Shown here piece after piece: positions 33,471-44,561 of a stretch of DNA of 62,134 bases (the first letter of the stretch is position 1; every line of letters begins with the position of its first letter). The notes under the pieces are model-generated. The model did no database searches, was not told the origin of the DNA, and saw only the letters and a program-made list of their open reading frames with translations. The position numbers and the translations under genes were made by a program. The stretch is taken from NCBI GenBank assembly GCA_027575765.1, contig JANBPT010000172.1, positions 1-62,134 on the forward strand, in the 5' to 3' direction. Source of the DNA: Tieghemiomyces parasiticus (Eukaryota; Kickxellomycota; Dimargaritomycetes; Dimargaritales; Dimargaritaceae).

Positions 33471-36400
33471 TAAGTGGCAGTAGCGGTAGCGAAATGGGAA
33501 TGGGGGAGTCGGCGAGTAGCAAGGTGCAGAGAGAAGGAAGCCGAATAGAGTCTGTCCCTGCCAAGCATGCGTTGGTTTCTCCTACTTCTGTTTTTTTTTC
33601 CTTTGCCCAGCCTGGGTTTCCGAGATACTCAACCAGGGTGTAGAATTAACAAGGGGAATAGCCTACAAGTGCTCCAGGCCAACACGCAGTCTTGGAGGTC
33701 AATGTGCTCTATCACCCTATTACTTGAGCACAGTCCACTGCCTTACAAGTTAAACGCGCTGGAACGCGTCGCCAACTGGGGTATGGCCGGGTCTGGCCGA
33801 TAATTCCGCCCTTTCATTAGGGTCATGTGACCAAAGGAAGCTTCGACCTTAGGCAAGAGGAGCCATAGCGTCTCAACCAAGCCCCCTAAACCCCCATGTC
33901 ACTAAGCAAGTAATACCTGGGACGGTTTGTCACTTTCGCCTTCGATGATGCAGCTGGTCGTGCTCTGATGCCAAAGGGAGTGTACGGTCAAGGAGCAGTT
34001 CGGCAGCAACTAGCGGTTATGTCTAGCTCCATTGTCGACAATTGACCCTTTGGCTACACCTTAGGATCATCATCTCAATGGATAATACTTCTGTTGAGCT
34101 GGTTTAGCCATTTACATAAGCCTATCGAATGGGTACACTTGGCCAGGGGATGGGTGCATGTCGATGCTAGGACTCGCTACTCACGACCGATTTGGTTGAC
34201 GGGCCAAAGTCATTCTAAGATCCGGCTCTGCAAAGATGGTGCGCGATTAACTAGGGGCTAGACTGTCAAGGCAGTTTAAGGGCACCACTACGGCCACATT
34301 TACCACCTCGCGGCTTCATCCAAGGCCCCTTATGTGGCCGTCGTACACCTCTATTGATTAACGTACAATTAGGCGCCACCGACCAGATCGGAACTTCCAT
34401 TATGCCGCTTTCCCAATACAGCGGCCGGCGCGTACCGGGCATTCTCTGGCGTATCGACTGTTCAAAGGGGCCATTCGTGATAGTGGGCCAGTACTATCAA
34501 ATAGTAATCGTGGCCACCCACTCCTCCTCGGTTCAGCCGTTTACATTCCAATTGCCCGCGCGACGAAAATACTTTTTTTCCAGCCTACGTCGACTTCTGG
34601 TACATTTAGCAGCTGCCTGATCTGGGACCGTCTGTGCTGCCGGCGAGAACTCACGCATAAGAATGCTGGAATTATTCACCCGCGAACCTCGGCAGCGGAG
34701 GTTGGTGAAGTGTCCGTTATGTCTAAGTGGTCAGGTAATAATTGATACTAACCACACACGGCTCCCCGGGACTTTAACTTTAGGAAACCGGCCATGCAGT
34801 GCTCCCTTCACGTAGCCGGTCGGAATGGTCAGCCTGAATGCTTCGATACGCCGTCACTTCCGACGGCAGCCCCTGCTTAACCACCCACATTGGCATGGGG
34901 CATAGTTCTAGACGTAGTACAACCGTTCGGCAGCTAAGCAGAATTGGTCGAAATTGCATAGTTTCGGGGCCCATTGTGAAGGTTGCAACTGTATATTCTT
35001 CCCCTTTCCAGGTTGCACGCAATAATTCCGCTGTTAGCGGGTCGGTCAATTCGTCAGTCCTCACAGCCGTGTGTACTGTATGCAGCATTCTGAATTGTAA
35101 GAAGCCACCACTTGCCACGGTTCCAACTTCACCACCATCTCTGCTACTGTGCTCCCCTGAAGGCTTAGGTATACATAATGCGACACGACAAGGTGGGACG
35201 AACCTGCATTACTCGCTCTACCCGCTGATACTAGGGTGATCAAAGAGGTAAGCATTTATTTTCCTTAATGAGCGGTGGCGCCGGACGCCTGATCAGTACC
35301 TCCTGAGGGCAGCTCCGGGGGGGGGTTCACTACCCTTCTCTCCACCATCGCAAATTAAGGACGCTGCATCATGGAGCACATAGGCTAGCGCAAGGGTATG
35401 GAACTTATGGCATGGTCTATTGCTCATGCAAGCTTGCGCTACTTTCAGTGGTGCCCACTTCCACATATACTACAATACCTAGAATATGGTCTCAGTCTGG
35501 GACCAACAGCCGCTTTGTAAGCATTAGTTATTCCCCTCTCCTGCCTGCGCCATTTTCGTAAAGCTAGGCGCCATTGCGGTGCTGGTATTGCGAAGCTGCT
35601 AGGGGAAATTCTAATGAGTGGAGAGGACAGACCCAGCCAGCGATATCAATAAGCTGAAGCATGGAAGCTCTTGCAGTCAGTCGACTCATATCGCCGCTGC
35701 CGCGGTTACCTAATCGTGAAGGTTTCTGTGTGGTGGGTTAATCTTCGAGGAGAAATTGATAGTAGACAGAGCACTGGAATTCTATTGCAATCGCTGTGGA
35801 AGCGTGAACACCTGAAGAGTGTGAGACCCCCTGGGATTCTGGTAGTTATTTGCTCGGGGGAGCGAACGTCGTTGGGGGCCTTCTTGTTTTGACTAACATT
35901 AGGAAACATACATTTCTATTCTGGGGGCTCCACGGTTTTTGTTGGTACTCAGGGGGGGGGGTACGCGCCTCTGGCCGGTTAGCTCCGCCTTGCCCGATCC
36001 CACGTGTGCACTAGCTGAGCCGCGGTCCCTTCTGGGGGGTGCGGCGAAATGGATACCTGGCATCTACTGGAACAGACTTGTCCATTAGTCTACTCGCCCT
36101 GTTGCCGGTATCTGGGGGTCTCAACTCACCCAACGTCTGTCGTATGTTCTGTGCTTCCGTTTGGCACAATTCCGTAGTGCCTTCACCGACGCGAACTCAC
36201 CGGCCACTAGTTGCCGCGCGGAGCACATCGCCTTGATCGCAACACTCACCTGCAATCCGGTAGTATACCGCCCTTCTGTTCTCGATATTGGCACGCGCAA
36301 GTCCTCTCGGCTTTCCCTGGTTCACCGCCAGGTCATCCAGTGAACATTCAAAAACGCAGACGGCTGTTCTGGACGAGAAATATTGCTATTCACGGTGTTT

Positions 36401-37502
36401 GATGACCCCCTCTCCCGCCCGCCAGGCAAACTCGGCAGCAGTACTGGGGCGGCCGGAAAAAGTGAGAGTCGGCGTTCCTTAGAAGATGGAGTTCAGAAGA
36501 GACTGTTAAATGTCAGACAGGCCTTCATAGAACCCATCCACTTCTCACAATCCACTACCGGCGGCATATTTCCATCCACCTCCCCTCTGATCGGTGCAGC
36601 ATGGCCAGTCAGGCAGGGGACCCGATTGCTTGCGAATATACACGGTGCCACCTGTCGCTCCACAGCCGGGTTGGCTTATCCTTGTGTAGCGCATAAGGTC
36701 TGACGGCCAGATTGGGAAGGTCTTGAAGGGGCGGACCCCCCCCCGTCGAGAGGGTCGTTTTGAAACACCCAATTGGAAGCAGTCGTAAACAGCTTCTTTA
36801 ACCGCGTCAGCAGCGATTAGGGTTTGGTAAATTTTTAGACACCTTTAATCGTGTCCATGGGTGCCACTTGGTCAGACGCCCGTCTCAACTGTAGCTCTCA
36901 GCCGACTCTGCCTAACTCGCCCCGCCCTTTGGACGCGCAACGCTTCCAATGCTTAACCGCTGAGCCTCGCCCCTCCGCTGGCCTATTCGAAAGATTACGT
37001 TTCGACACGAAAGCTTCGAGCGGTGGCTTTACCGTTGGTCTTTAACAGCCACAAGGCGAGACGTTCGAGTCAGCACCTCTGTTGCGTTCTCATAATCCAC
37101 CCGGCCGCAAAGTCCCCCGGCTGTAACGAAGGAGAAGACCTTGCGATAAGCGGGGAAGGGAGGGCCCTCTGCCTAGAACAGCCGGGTATGTGAATCATGA
37201 ATTAGGCGTTGGCTTTGCAGTGAGGTCGAGCACCGTTTACCAGGCTTCATTCAAAATCGTGAATCAACCGGTTTCGCACCCCCGCTTAATTTTGGCCATC
37301 TTATAGAGGAAATGGACGTACCGTGATGCCTACTGGCAAATTATATAAATGGGGGGCTCCGCGGCGCCTTACCTATTATCAGTACCGATCATCCATTATC
37401 TTCATTGACATCCGCAGGGTTTGTTTAACCTTACCAGCCTTTGGCCGTTACCAATTCAACCTGGTTGTATTTCGCAAACGTCCTTCGTATCGACTCGTCA
37501 CC
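33471..37502. other. 4 kb gene-free stretch
   Basis: I find no gene on either strand between the Rmp1-like gene and the small secreted protein. Frames are at most ~130 codons and lack motifs. It contains G9 (35317-35325), G10 (35952-35961) and C9 (36736-36744) tracts. The last 160 bp include a TATA element for the next gene. Confidence 0.5.
37342..37349 (+). promoter_or_regulatory. TATA box of the small secreted-protein gene
   Basis: TATATAAA, 154 bp upstream of the start codon chosen for the secreted protein. Confidence 0.5.
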
Positions 37503-37706
37503 ATGCAAGTCTCTCTCCGCACCTGTGGCTTGTTCCTAAGCGCCACACTCCTCTTTGGTGCCCTTCCTGGGCTCAGCCGTCCGGTGGACAACGACACTTC
37601 CTCTCTAGTCAGTGCCGCTACTACCACTATCAAGGATTATCTCCCCTCATCGACACCCGGCGGCTCCGCGCGGGCCGCGGCTATGATTTTGGGACGACCA
37701 TGGTAA
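37503..37706 (+). CDS. Small putative secreted protein, 67 aa
   Basis: The ATG sits in a good context (GTCACCATGC) downstream of a TATA box. The first ~25 residues form a signal peptide: MQVSLRTCGLFLSATLLFGA, with likely cleavage just after LPGLS. The mature part (~42 aa) is Thr/Ser-rich, has no cysteine, and shows no family I know. The end is uncertain. The stop TAA lies within ATG|GTAATC, a possible splice donor (37703). Using acceptor 37760 would give a frame ending at 37899, but that intron would be 58 nt, while all 20 introns resolved in this window are at least 98 nt, so I keep the unspliced form. An AATAAA follows at 38117. It may be a secreted or cell-surface peptide. Confidence 0.45.
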   Translation: MQVSLRTCGLFLSATLLFGALPGLSRPVDNDTSSLVSAATTTIKDYLPSSTPGGSARAAAMILGRPW

Positions 37707-38116
37707 TCACCGGCCCGAATCCAGTACCTTTCTGCAGCCTCATTTTATCTCCCTCACAAGCCCTGCGCTCTCCACCACGACGAGACCTGGACCATTTATT
37801 CCCCAAATTCATGACCAGAAGGTCCCCAACGCGCCCCGCGTTGGCACCTACCACCGCCGATCAAATGCCCTCTATCCCGCTACAGAGCCTAGCTGGTAGC
37901 CCTATCCACTTCTCTGTCTAATCTATGCCTGTGAACTCCCGTCCCCGGCCATCTGCATCTGCACACTCCGTCCCACTCGACCCCTTCCCGACTTCTCGTT
38001 TGATAATACCGCTTCACTCTTCCCCTGCTTTCGCTCCACCGGGCCTTCGCCGTTGACCACGCCCGGTCAATCCTGCTGGGAGAGGGGTTAGAGGCGAGCG
38101 CCGTCCACCAACTAAT

Positions 38117-38122
38117 AATAAA
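38117..38122 (+). promoter_or_regulatory. Probable polyadenylation signal AATAAA
   Basis: AATAATAAAATATATC context, AT-rich, on the strand of the small secreted-protein gene and about 410 bp after its stop. Confidence 0.5.
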
Positions 38123-38257
38123 ATATATCATTGTCTGATCGAGTAGGAGGTGCATGACATCCTGGCAATGGGGCCTCGCCCGGAGGGGGGGAAGCCCCAA
38201 CTAGGCAGCTAGGCTATTTGTCATGGAACGTGGCATCGAAATATCTTTTGACCGAGG

Positions 38258-38263
38258 TTTATT
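38258..38263 (-). promoter_or_regulatory. Probable polyadenylation signal of clathrin light chain gene
   Basis: AATAAA on the minus strand, about 72 bp beyond the clathrin light chain stop codon. Confidence 0.6.
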
Positions 38264-38334
38264 TAAAGGGACCTGGCCCGGGGGTTGTGCGAAGTTCCCG
38301 GGCCCGGCACGGATCGTAAAGGGACGCCGAAAGT

Positions 38335-39278
38335 TTAGGCAGCGTTCTCCGGGACGGTGTTGCCAGGGGCTCCGCCGTCTTTACGCAAGTCGGCAATCAG
38401 CTCGCGCATGCGGGTCGTGTCCCGGCCATTGGCAGTTTCCCCTTGGGCTCCCCGCTTGTTCTTGTTGGCCGCACCACCCCCCGTGGCAAGATCGATTTGT
38501 CGGTAGACACGCTCCCAAGCCGAACCCGTGTTGGCCTGCTGGATCTCGAATTTTTCATTGGCGCGGTTGTGGGTAATGGCCTGTTCCTTCTTGGTATTGT
38601 ACTCCTCGTAGAAGTTGTCAATGTCCTGGATCGCCCGCTGGAGGGTCTCCTCATGTTTTTCCTGAGCCACCCGGTCGCGTTCCTCAATGGAGGAGGCCAT
38701 CTTTTGGCGCCAATCCCTAATGAAAAACCGAGACAAGGGTGAGGAAGGAAATATCAAAAAAAAATCACGATAAATGGACTAAGTTAGCAGCATATCCAAG
38801 GCAGTCAGGTGTCGAGGAGCCATCATAGCCTTCAAACGGCCATTAAACCGCATTACACTATCACCTACCGGATAAAGTCGGACTCGGTGTCGGGCACGCG
38901 ATCCACTAGGGCTGGGCTGTCGGTGTGGCCGGCCGGGGCATCGAGGTCGGGAAAATCCGCGGCGAACTGCGCGGCGTCGGTGGTACTGGGGCCCGGGGAA
39001 GTGTGGTTGGTTTCAGGGAAGGCAGAGGGAGGAGAGGCCATATTCACCGCGGAGAAGGGGCTGCCCTGGGTCAGCGGGTTGGGCTCGAAACTGGCGTCGC
39101 CAAAGCCGCCAAAAGCCGCCTCGCCGCCAGTGGCTGGTCCAAGGCTGTTTAGGAAGTCGGCATCGTCGCCGAGCACGGCACGTTCACGGGCGAGAAAGTC
39201 GGCGGTAGGGTCATCTCCGGCCGCCTGGGGGGTTGTGCTCGGTGCGGGCTCATCACCGAAGGAAAACAGGTCAGACAT
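38335..39278 (-). CDS. CLC1: Clathrin light chain, two exons
   Basis: Minus-strand exons 39278-38869 and 38716-38335; intron 152 nt (GTAGGT...TTAG); spliced product 263 aa, normal for the family. The N-terminal acidic region carries DPTADFLARERAVLGDDADF, the conserved light-chain segment near the N-terminus. The intron splits the codon in SDFIRDWRQKM, and the exons rejoin exactly at the conserved FIxxWR start of the heavy-chain-binding helix. The helix continues as IEERDRVAQEKHEETLQRAI and DIDNFYEEYNTKKEQAITHN, then WERVYRQIDL and the closing DLRKDGGAPG typical of fungal light chains. It coats clathrin triskelions at the plasma membrane and trans-Golgi and regulates assembly. The start is the Met of MSDLFSFGDE; an earlier in-frame Met (39302) is less likely. 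Confidence 0.95.
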
Positions 39279-39743
39279 GATGGAGGGAAGAGTGAGACAC
39301 ACGCGGCTGACAGGATGGGGGACAATGGGCGTGCGATGTAGAAGAAGGGTCAGATAAGACGAAGGCGGTTAGCGTGACGGGATAGAAGAATGAGGACGTG
39401 CACGGCAGAGTCATGAGATGAGGAAACCAGCAACGAAGTAGGACTCCGCGTGGTGTCTCATAATAGGGCAGCGCAGGCGCCACGCCCACAACAGTGGGGC
39501 TGGGGGGTACGAGGCCCACGATGGGACAGTTTCGAGTACTTCTGGGACGGGTCTCTGTGAGAAGGTCTCGCCTGTTATGGTGCACTCTATACACCACCAC
39601 CACATTTCCCTGCGAGACATGAGGGATATAATATTTGGTTTAATAACCTCACAAGGCGGAAAACAGTATCGAAGGGGGAAAAAAGGAGAGGTGAGCCGGT
39701 TGAACATGACGGGTAAAGTGGGAAGTCGTGGTGGCCTGACGGA

Positions 39744-41217
39744 TCACTGTCGGGCCTGGGCACGTTCTTTGACGTCGATGGCGGCCAGCTGCTTCGACGA
39801 GCCGATGAGCTGGATAACACTGATGACCTGCTTCCCTGCGCAGATGGGGAATGTGAGGACTAGCAGGGTGAGGAGCAGGCCTGCGGTCGAGATGGTCACC
39901 GTTTGGGTAGAGGTAGAGGGGGCTGCGTTAATGGCCGGGGATTACAAACCGGCGAGGGGTGCAGGGCAAATAGCTGTACTGCCAGACGCTAACTAACCGG
40001 CTGATCAGACTTACCCGAGTAGGCCGCGAGGGAATGGTAGGCGTAGAGGAGCATGAAGAAGGCCTCGTTGCCAAAACAAAAAAGGAACAGAACGCGCTGG
40101 GTGGAAAGAGTTGGGCAGTAGTTGGGGATCCGGAGAGGCAGGTGGGGCGAATGGGTAGGTAAGCAACAGAAGTTCATCGCCAGCCCCGGTCGGTTGGGTA
40201 CACCTGCACACACACGCACGCACGTAGCACTAGGAGAGCGGCCGACTTACGTTATCATGGTAATAGGCCCGTAGGATCATGTTCTGCTTTTCAGAAATGC
40301 GCTTGTGGCTCTCGGCACCAGCCACCAAAGAACTAACCAGGGGTGGCGGGGAAGGGATAGTAGGGAAAAGGACGAAGGGGCCCGTTCAGCCTATGCAGGT
40401 AAGCCAGGGTTGGGCGGTGCTCATGCGTGCACGGTCCTGGGGTAGATGGTCAGCCATACAGTAGGCCACACTTACCTGTACATGTGGATGTAGTGGCTGC
40501 TGATGTCAAGGGAGATCAGGAACTGGAACAGCAGCGTCCATGCCGGATAGACCTGGGCCAGGTAGCACAGAAGACAAATGGTGGTGCACCTGACGGGACC
40601 GTGGAAGAGTACGAGGCGGCGACATCATGGATCATAAATTAAAGACAGATGCTTACAGATCGAAAGTAAGGATTAAAGAGGGGGGTAGGCAGATGTACAA
40701 CGCGGGCGGCACACTTACCGGTCGGTTACCATGTCCAGGACGGCACCGAAGCGGCTGCCTGGTAGATGGAAGGATGGGACGGGCGAGTGAAAGGCGAAAA
40801 GATTAGATCAGCGTTTCCCCCCATAAACAGGCCATCGGGCCACCTATGGCGGGGTAGGGGATGCGTAGCTCGCTTACTCTGGTGGAACCGGCGCGCGGCA
40901 TGGCCGTCCAAAGCATCGAGGAGGCACGAAAGCCCGTACAGCACGAGACACAGGCCGGGATTCTGGCCCATGTAGTAGAGCGAGAGGCCAGCCAGTATCA
41001 CGCGCGTATAGCCTGTAGGGAAGCGGGGAGGGGTGGTGGGTTAGCAGGTTAACGCAGGGTGGGTCTTCACGATTGGGGTACCTGTGCCACGAATGTTGAG
41101 AGGAGGGGGGCAGTCAGCCATGCGTCGTAGAACGGCGGGCAGGTCTTCCTCCTCCCGCCGTCTCGTCCACCTACCGATAAGGTTTGGAATGAACATGAAG
41201 ACATTTTCGGTGGCCAT
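39744..41217 (-). CDS. PIS1: Phosphatidylinositol synthase (CDP-DAG:inositol phosphatidyltransferase), seven exons
   Basis: Minus-strand exons: 41217-41175, 41012-40878, 40758-40719, 40589-40476, 40332-40251, 40096-40015, 39880-39744; introns 119-162 nt, all GT-AG. Spliced length 210 aa (yeast Pis1 is 220). The protein starts MATENVFMFIPNLIGYTRVI. The complete CDP-alcohol phosphotransferase motif DxxDGxxAR(x8)GxxxDxxxD is rebuilt by splicing: DALDGHAAR, then FGAVLDMVTDR. Further family segments are LISLDISSHYIHMY, SHKRISEKQNMILRAYY, FCFGNEAFFMLLYA, and the C-terminal KQVISVIQLIG. It is an integral ER membrane enzyme that makes phosphatidylinositol from CDP-diacylglycerol and inositol, needing Mg2+ or Mn2+ bound by the motif aspartates. 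It is divergent from the Nto1/BRPF gene, with 635 bp between starts. Confidence 0.96.
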
Positions 41218-41852
41218 GGTGGAATCGAGGTGGACGTCCGGTGCGATACCGAGCGATACGTCAGAGAAGGAGGAGGAGGGGGCCAATTGGCGTTGAGGGC
41301 TTGAAGAATGGGAGAGAAGGCCGGACAGTCAAGACCGTGGTGAGGCGGGCTCAAGTCTCGGATATGGCTGATGCGGGAGGGAGGCGGGGACGCTGAATTG
41401 GGTTGCAGAGCGGGAGGGTAGGTGGGCGACTAGGCAGGCCTTGCCCGAGAATAAGCATACAGGCACGGGTATCCGTATCGCCTACACTCCACTCACCTCG
41501 CCGCCAGCGCCTGGCCTCCCTTAGCCCTGAGCATCACTTGTAACCCCTGTCGCCTAAAACCGCCACGGCTCCGTCCTCACCCCTTTGTCCGACCGCCCCG
41601 CATGCGCCCGCTCTTGCCCTGGCCCAGCCCGCGGTCAACACCATTGACCGCCATCCCCTCGCCCAACCACCTCCTCGCTCACCTCCCCACCTGACGTGAC
41701 ACGGTGGCACGCATTCTTACCGAATACTCCCCACCCTGCCACACCTCAATGAACCCCGATTCCCCTCCACACGCATCCTCCGCCCACTCATTCCACCGAT
41801 CCCGTCGTGCCACACACGCACGTACACACGCCCCACCTCTTACTTTGCCGGC
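41218..41852. other. Divergent promoter between PIS1 and the BRPF/Nto1 gene
   Basis: 635 bp between two divergent starts. The left part is purine-rich on the + strand (so C/T-rich for PIS1), the right part C/T-rich for the BRPF gene, with a CA/CG dinucleotide run shortly before its ATG (41808-41830). No gene. Confidence 0.65.
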
Positions 41853-44561
41853 ATGGTTGACCCTCCACCTGCCCACGGGGCGCCCGCCGGCGCCGATAAG
41901 CCCCGCGAGGAGCGGCGCTACACAGAGTTCTTCCCGGACCTAGACCCTGCGACCGCCTACCCTGTGGTGACTGCGCTAGCGACCGCCCCGGCATCACCTG
42001 CCCTCATCCCGCGCCGTGCCCTGGCCGCCCTACCTGTGGCCCGCTTCCGGCTCATCGATGTGAACGCGGTGCTGGGCCCGCCCGATGAGGACTGGGACGT
42101 TTTCAAACGGCCTGACTCGCACTACATACGCAACGCCCAGCTCACCGAGGCCGACTTGGCCCACCGCGTCGAGTACGACATGGACGAGGAAGACCGGGCC
42201 TGGCTGGACTTGGTCAACGCGCAACGGGCCCGCTCCGGTCTCAACCCCATCCCGACCAACCTCTTCGAGACCCTGATCGACTGTCTCGAGAAGGAGTGGT
42301 TTGACTTGACCAAGACGATCCAGCGTACCCGCGCCGAACAGGAGCACGCTGCCCTCCCCGCCGAGGACGCCGCCTGCAACATTTGCGGTGAGGAGGAGTG
42401 CGAGAACAGCAACGCCATCGTGTTCTGTGATGGCTGCAACCTGGCCGTGCACCAGGACTGCTACGGCGTGCCGTACATCCCCGAGGGCCAGTGGCTGTGC
42501 CGCCGCTGCATGATCTCGCCCGAAACGCACGTACCTTGCCTCTTCTGCCCCTACACGGATGGCGCCTTCAAGAAGACCACCATGAACAAGTGGGCCCACC
42601 TTCTCTGCGCGCTCTGGATCCCCGAGGTCACCGTGGCAAACCCGGTCTACATGGAGCCCATCGATCACGTCGACCGCGTGCCCAAGAGCCGCTGGCGGCT
42701 AACTTGCGCCATCTGCAAGCGCCGCAAGGGCGCCTGCATCCAGTGCTCCAACAAGGCGTGCTACACGGCCTATCACGTCACCTGCGCCCGCAAGGCCCGG
42801 CTCTACCTAAAGGTCAAGCCCCATCGGTCCACGGGTGAACCTACCTTCCGCTCCTACTGTGACCGGCATGCCCCCGCCGACCACGTGGAGCCGCCGGACT
42901 GGTCCCACGCCGCCACCACCCTCGAACGATCCGACGCCGAACTGGCCCTGCAGGCCGAGCGCAGTGCTGCCTTGGCCGCCTTGCTCACGCCTGCCACTAC
43001 TGCCGACACCCCGGCCTTCCGCCACTACAACGCCCTGGCGCCGGTCATCCCCGAGTACCTGGCCGGCCGGCTGCGCATGCCGGCGGGCCGGGCCGCCGTC
43101 CAGCAGGGGCGTGTCTTTATAACCCAGCTGGCCCGGTACTGGTCGCTCAAGCGGCGCAGCCGGCGCGGGGCCCCACTCATCAAGCGCCTGCACCTCGAGC
43201 CCTGGACCGCCTCAGCCACCCAGCAGAAGGCTGCCGAGCTGGAGAGCGAGCGTCAGTTCCAGATTTTGCAGCGTGTGCGCAAGGACCTGGAACGCATCCG
43301 GATGCTGGTGGAATTGGTGCGCAAGCGGGAACGCGAAAAGCTCAAGCGGTTCCGCCTGCAGCGCGAGTACGTCGAAGGCTTCATCTATCCGCTAGCCCGG
43401 GTGCTATGGCCTGTCCTCCACGCCCTGCAGGACGCTGACGCGCGCGGCTTCTTCGCCGAGCCCGTGTCGGCTCTGCTGGTTCCCGACTACCGCGACGTCA
43501 TCGCGGACCCCATGGACCTCGGCACGATGGGGCAACGCCTGGCCCACTACGAGTATCGCTCCTTAGATGACTTCGAGGCGGACGCCCACCGGGTGATCCG
43601 CAACGCCCAGACCTACAACCGACCTGACACGCCGTACTACCGTGCGGCCGCCCGCCTCCGCCGGGTCCTGGAGGACCGCATGAGGTTGGCCCGCGCTCAG
43701 TACCGTGAGTTACCATTGACCTCGGCTGGCACGCCGCTGGTGCCCCCCTCCCCACTGATCTTCAATGCAACCCCGCAACTAGAGCCTCGGCCGGTGGACG
43801 ACCACCGGGTTCCCCTCAGCGCCCGACCAGCCGTGGCTCAGACTGAGGGTGAGCGGCCGCGTAGCCGGTCCATGGGTACCCAACCCACTGGATTGGAGCC
43901 CCCGCCTCCACCGGCTAGTACTTCCCCGGCGACGCCCGAACCCATGGGTCTGCGTCGAGTGGCGACCCCCATCAGCCGCCAGCAGCGCGAACTCAACCGG
44001 CTCCACACGGACGCTACCTCTGCTGATTCCCCGACGGCGGGTCGCGGTCGCCGGACGGCGTCGCGTAAGCGCTCGTTCCAGGAGATAGCCGTAGCGACGA
44101 GCACACCACCGCGATCGACTACCGACCGGGCCTCGGTGGCCTCCGATGGGCCGGCCACCCCGCAGACTCCAGCCGTGGTGGTCCGCCAACGTGGAACCAC
44201 GGCTCCCTCGGGGTTCCGTCCCGGCGACATTGTGTGGGCCAAGATCCCGGCGTTCCCGTGGTTCCCGGCGGACGTGGTCAATCCGCGCGGACGAGAGGTA
44301 CCCAGCGACGTGGCCCACCTATCCCACGGACCCGAAGACCGGTTGATTCGCTTTTATGACCGCGACCTGGGCACCAAGCGGTCGTTTGCGTGGGTGGACT
44401 TGGAACACCTGAAACATTTGGGGTGGGACGCCGTCCAGGACGAACGCTTCGTCAAGGCAGGCAAACGTCGGCCCAGTAAACACCAGAAGGCTTTCGTGGC
44501 CGCCTACGCAGCAGTCCAGAAGCTACTACAAGACCGCGGCGAGTTGCCGGCTCCGTCCTGA
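41853..44561 (+). CDS. NTO1: BRPF/Nto1-type scaffold of a histone acetyltransferase complex
   Basis: Single-exon, 902 aa. Residues ~25-160 are the EPL1-like region (FPDLDPA; VEYDMDEEDRAWL; IPTNLFETLIDCLEKEW). PHD1 spans ~173-222 (CNICGEEECENSNAIVFCDG, CYGVPYIPEGQWLCRRC). An extended PHD (zinc knuckle plus PHD2) follows to ~345 (CLFCPYTDGAFKKT, WAHLLCALWIPEV, CIQCSNKACYTAYHVTCARK). A bromodomain occupies ~510-612 (DYRDVIADPMDLGTM; NAQTYN with the acetyl-lysine-binding Asn). A PWWP domain lies near 785-870 (PGDIVWAKIPAFPWFPADVV). The family tethers MYST acetyltransferases to chromatin (yeast NuA3, animal MOZ/MORF-BRPF) in the nucleus. Unlike budding-yeast Nto1, this one keeps bromodomain and PWWP, the animal layout. 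It is divergent from PIS1. Confidence 0.95.
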   Translation: MVDPPPAHGAPAGADKPREERRYTEFFPDLDPATAYPVVTALATAPASPALIPRRALAALPVARFRLIDVNAVLGPPDEDWDVFKRPDSHYIRNAQLTEADLAHRVEYDMDEEDRAWLDLVNAQRARSGLNPIPTNLFETLIDCLEKEWFDLTKTIQRTRAEQEHAALPAEDAACNICGEEECENSNAIVFCDGCNLAVHQDCYGVPYIPEGQWLCRRCMISPETHVPCLFCPYTDGAFKKTTMNKWAHLLCALWIPEVTVANPVYMEPIDHVDRVPKSRWRLTCAICKRRKGACIQCSNKACYTAYHVTCARKARLYLKVKPHRSTGEPTFRSYCDRHAPADHVEPPDWSHAATTLERSDAELALQAERSAALAALLTPATTADTPAFRHYNALAPVIPEYLAGRLRMPAGRAAVQQGRVFITQLARYWSLKRRSRRGAPLIKRLHLEPWTASATQQKAAELESERQFQILQRVRKDLERIRMLVELVRKREREKLKRFRLQREYVEGFIYPLARVLWPVLHALQDADARGFFAEPVSALLVPDYRDVIADPMDLGTMGQRLAHYEYRSLDDFEADAHRVIRNAQTYNRPDTPYYRAAARLRRVLEDRMRLARAQYRELPLTSAGTPLVPPSPLIFNATPQLEPRPVDDHRVPLSARPAVAQTEGERPRSRSMGTQPTGLEPPPPPASTSPATPEPMGLRRVATPISRQQRELNRLHTDATSADSPTAGRGRRTASRKRSFQEIAVATSTPPRSTTDRASVASDGPATPQTPAVVVRQRGTTAPSGFRPGDIVWAKIPAFPWFPADVVNPRGREVPSDVAHLSHGPEDRLIRFYDRDLGTKRSFAWVDLEHLKHLGWDAVQDERFVKAGKRRPSKHQKAFVAAYAAVQKLLQDRGELPAPS

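Larger units (their letters stand above)
37707..38334. other. Intergenic between convergent transcripts
   Basis: The first 210 bp are C/T-rich and could be the 3' UTR or an extra exon of the secreted-protein gene. Two polyadenylation signals, one per strand, lie at 38117 and 38258. No gene seen. Confidence 0.5.

Noticed and set aside
37703..37760. 58-nt intron extending the small secreted protein to 37899
   Set aside because: All 20 introns resolved here are 98 nt or longer and the donor GTAATC is weak; kept only as an alternative.
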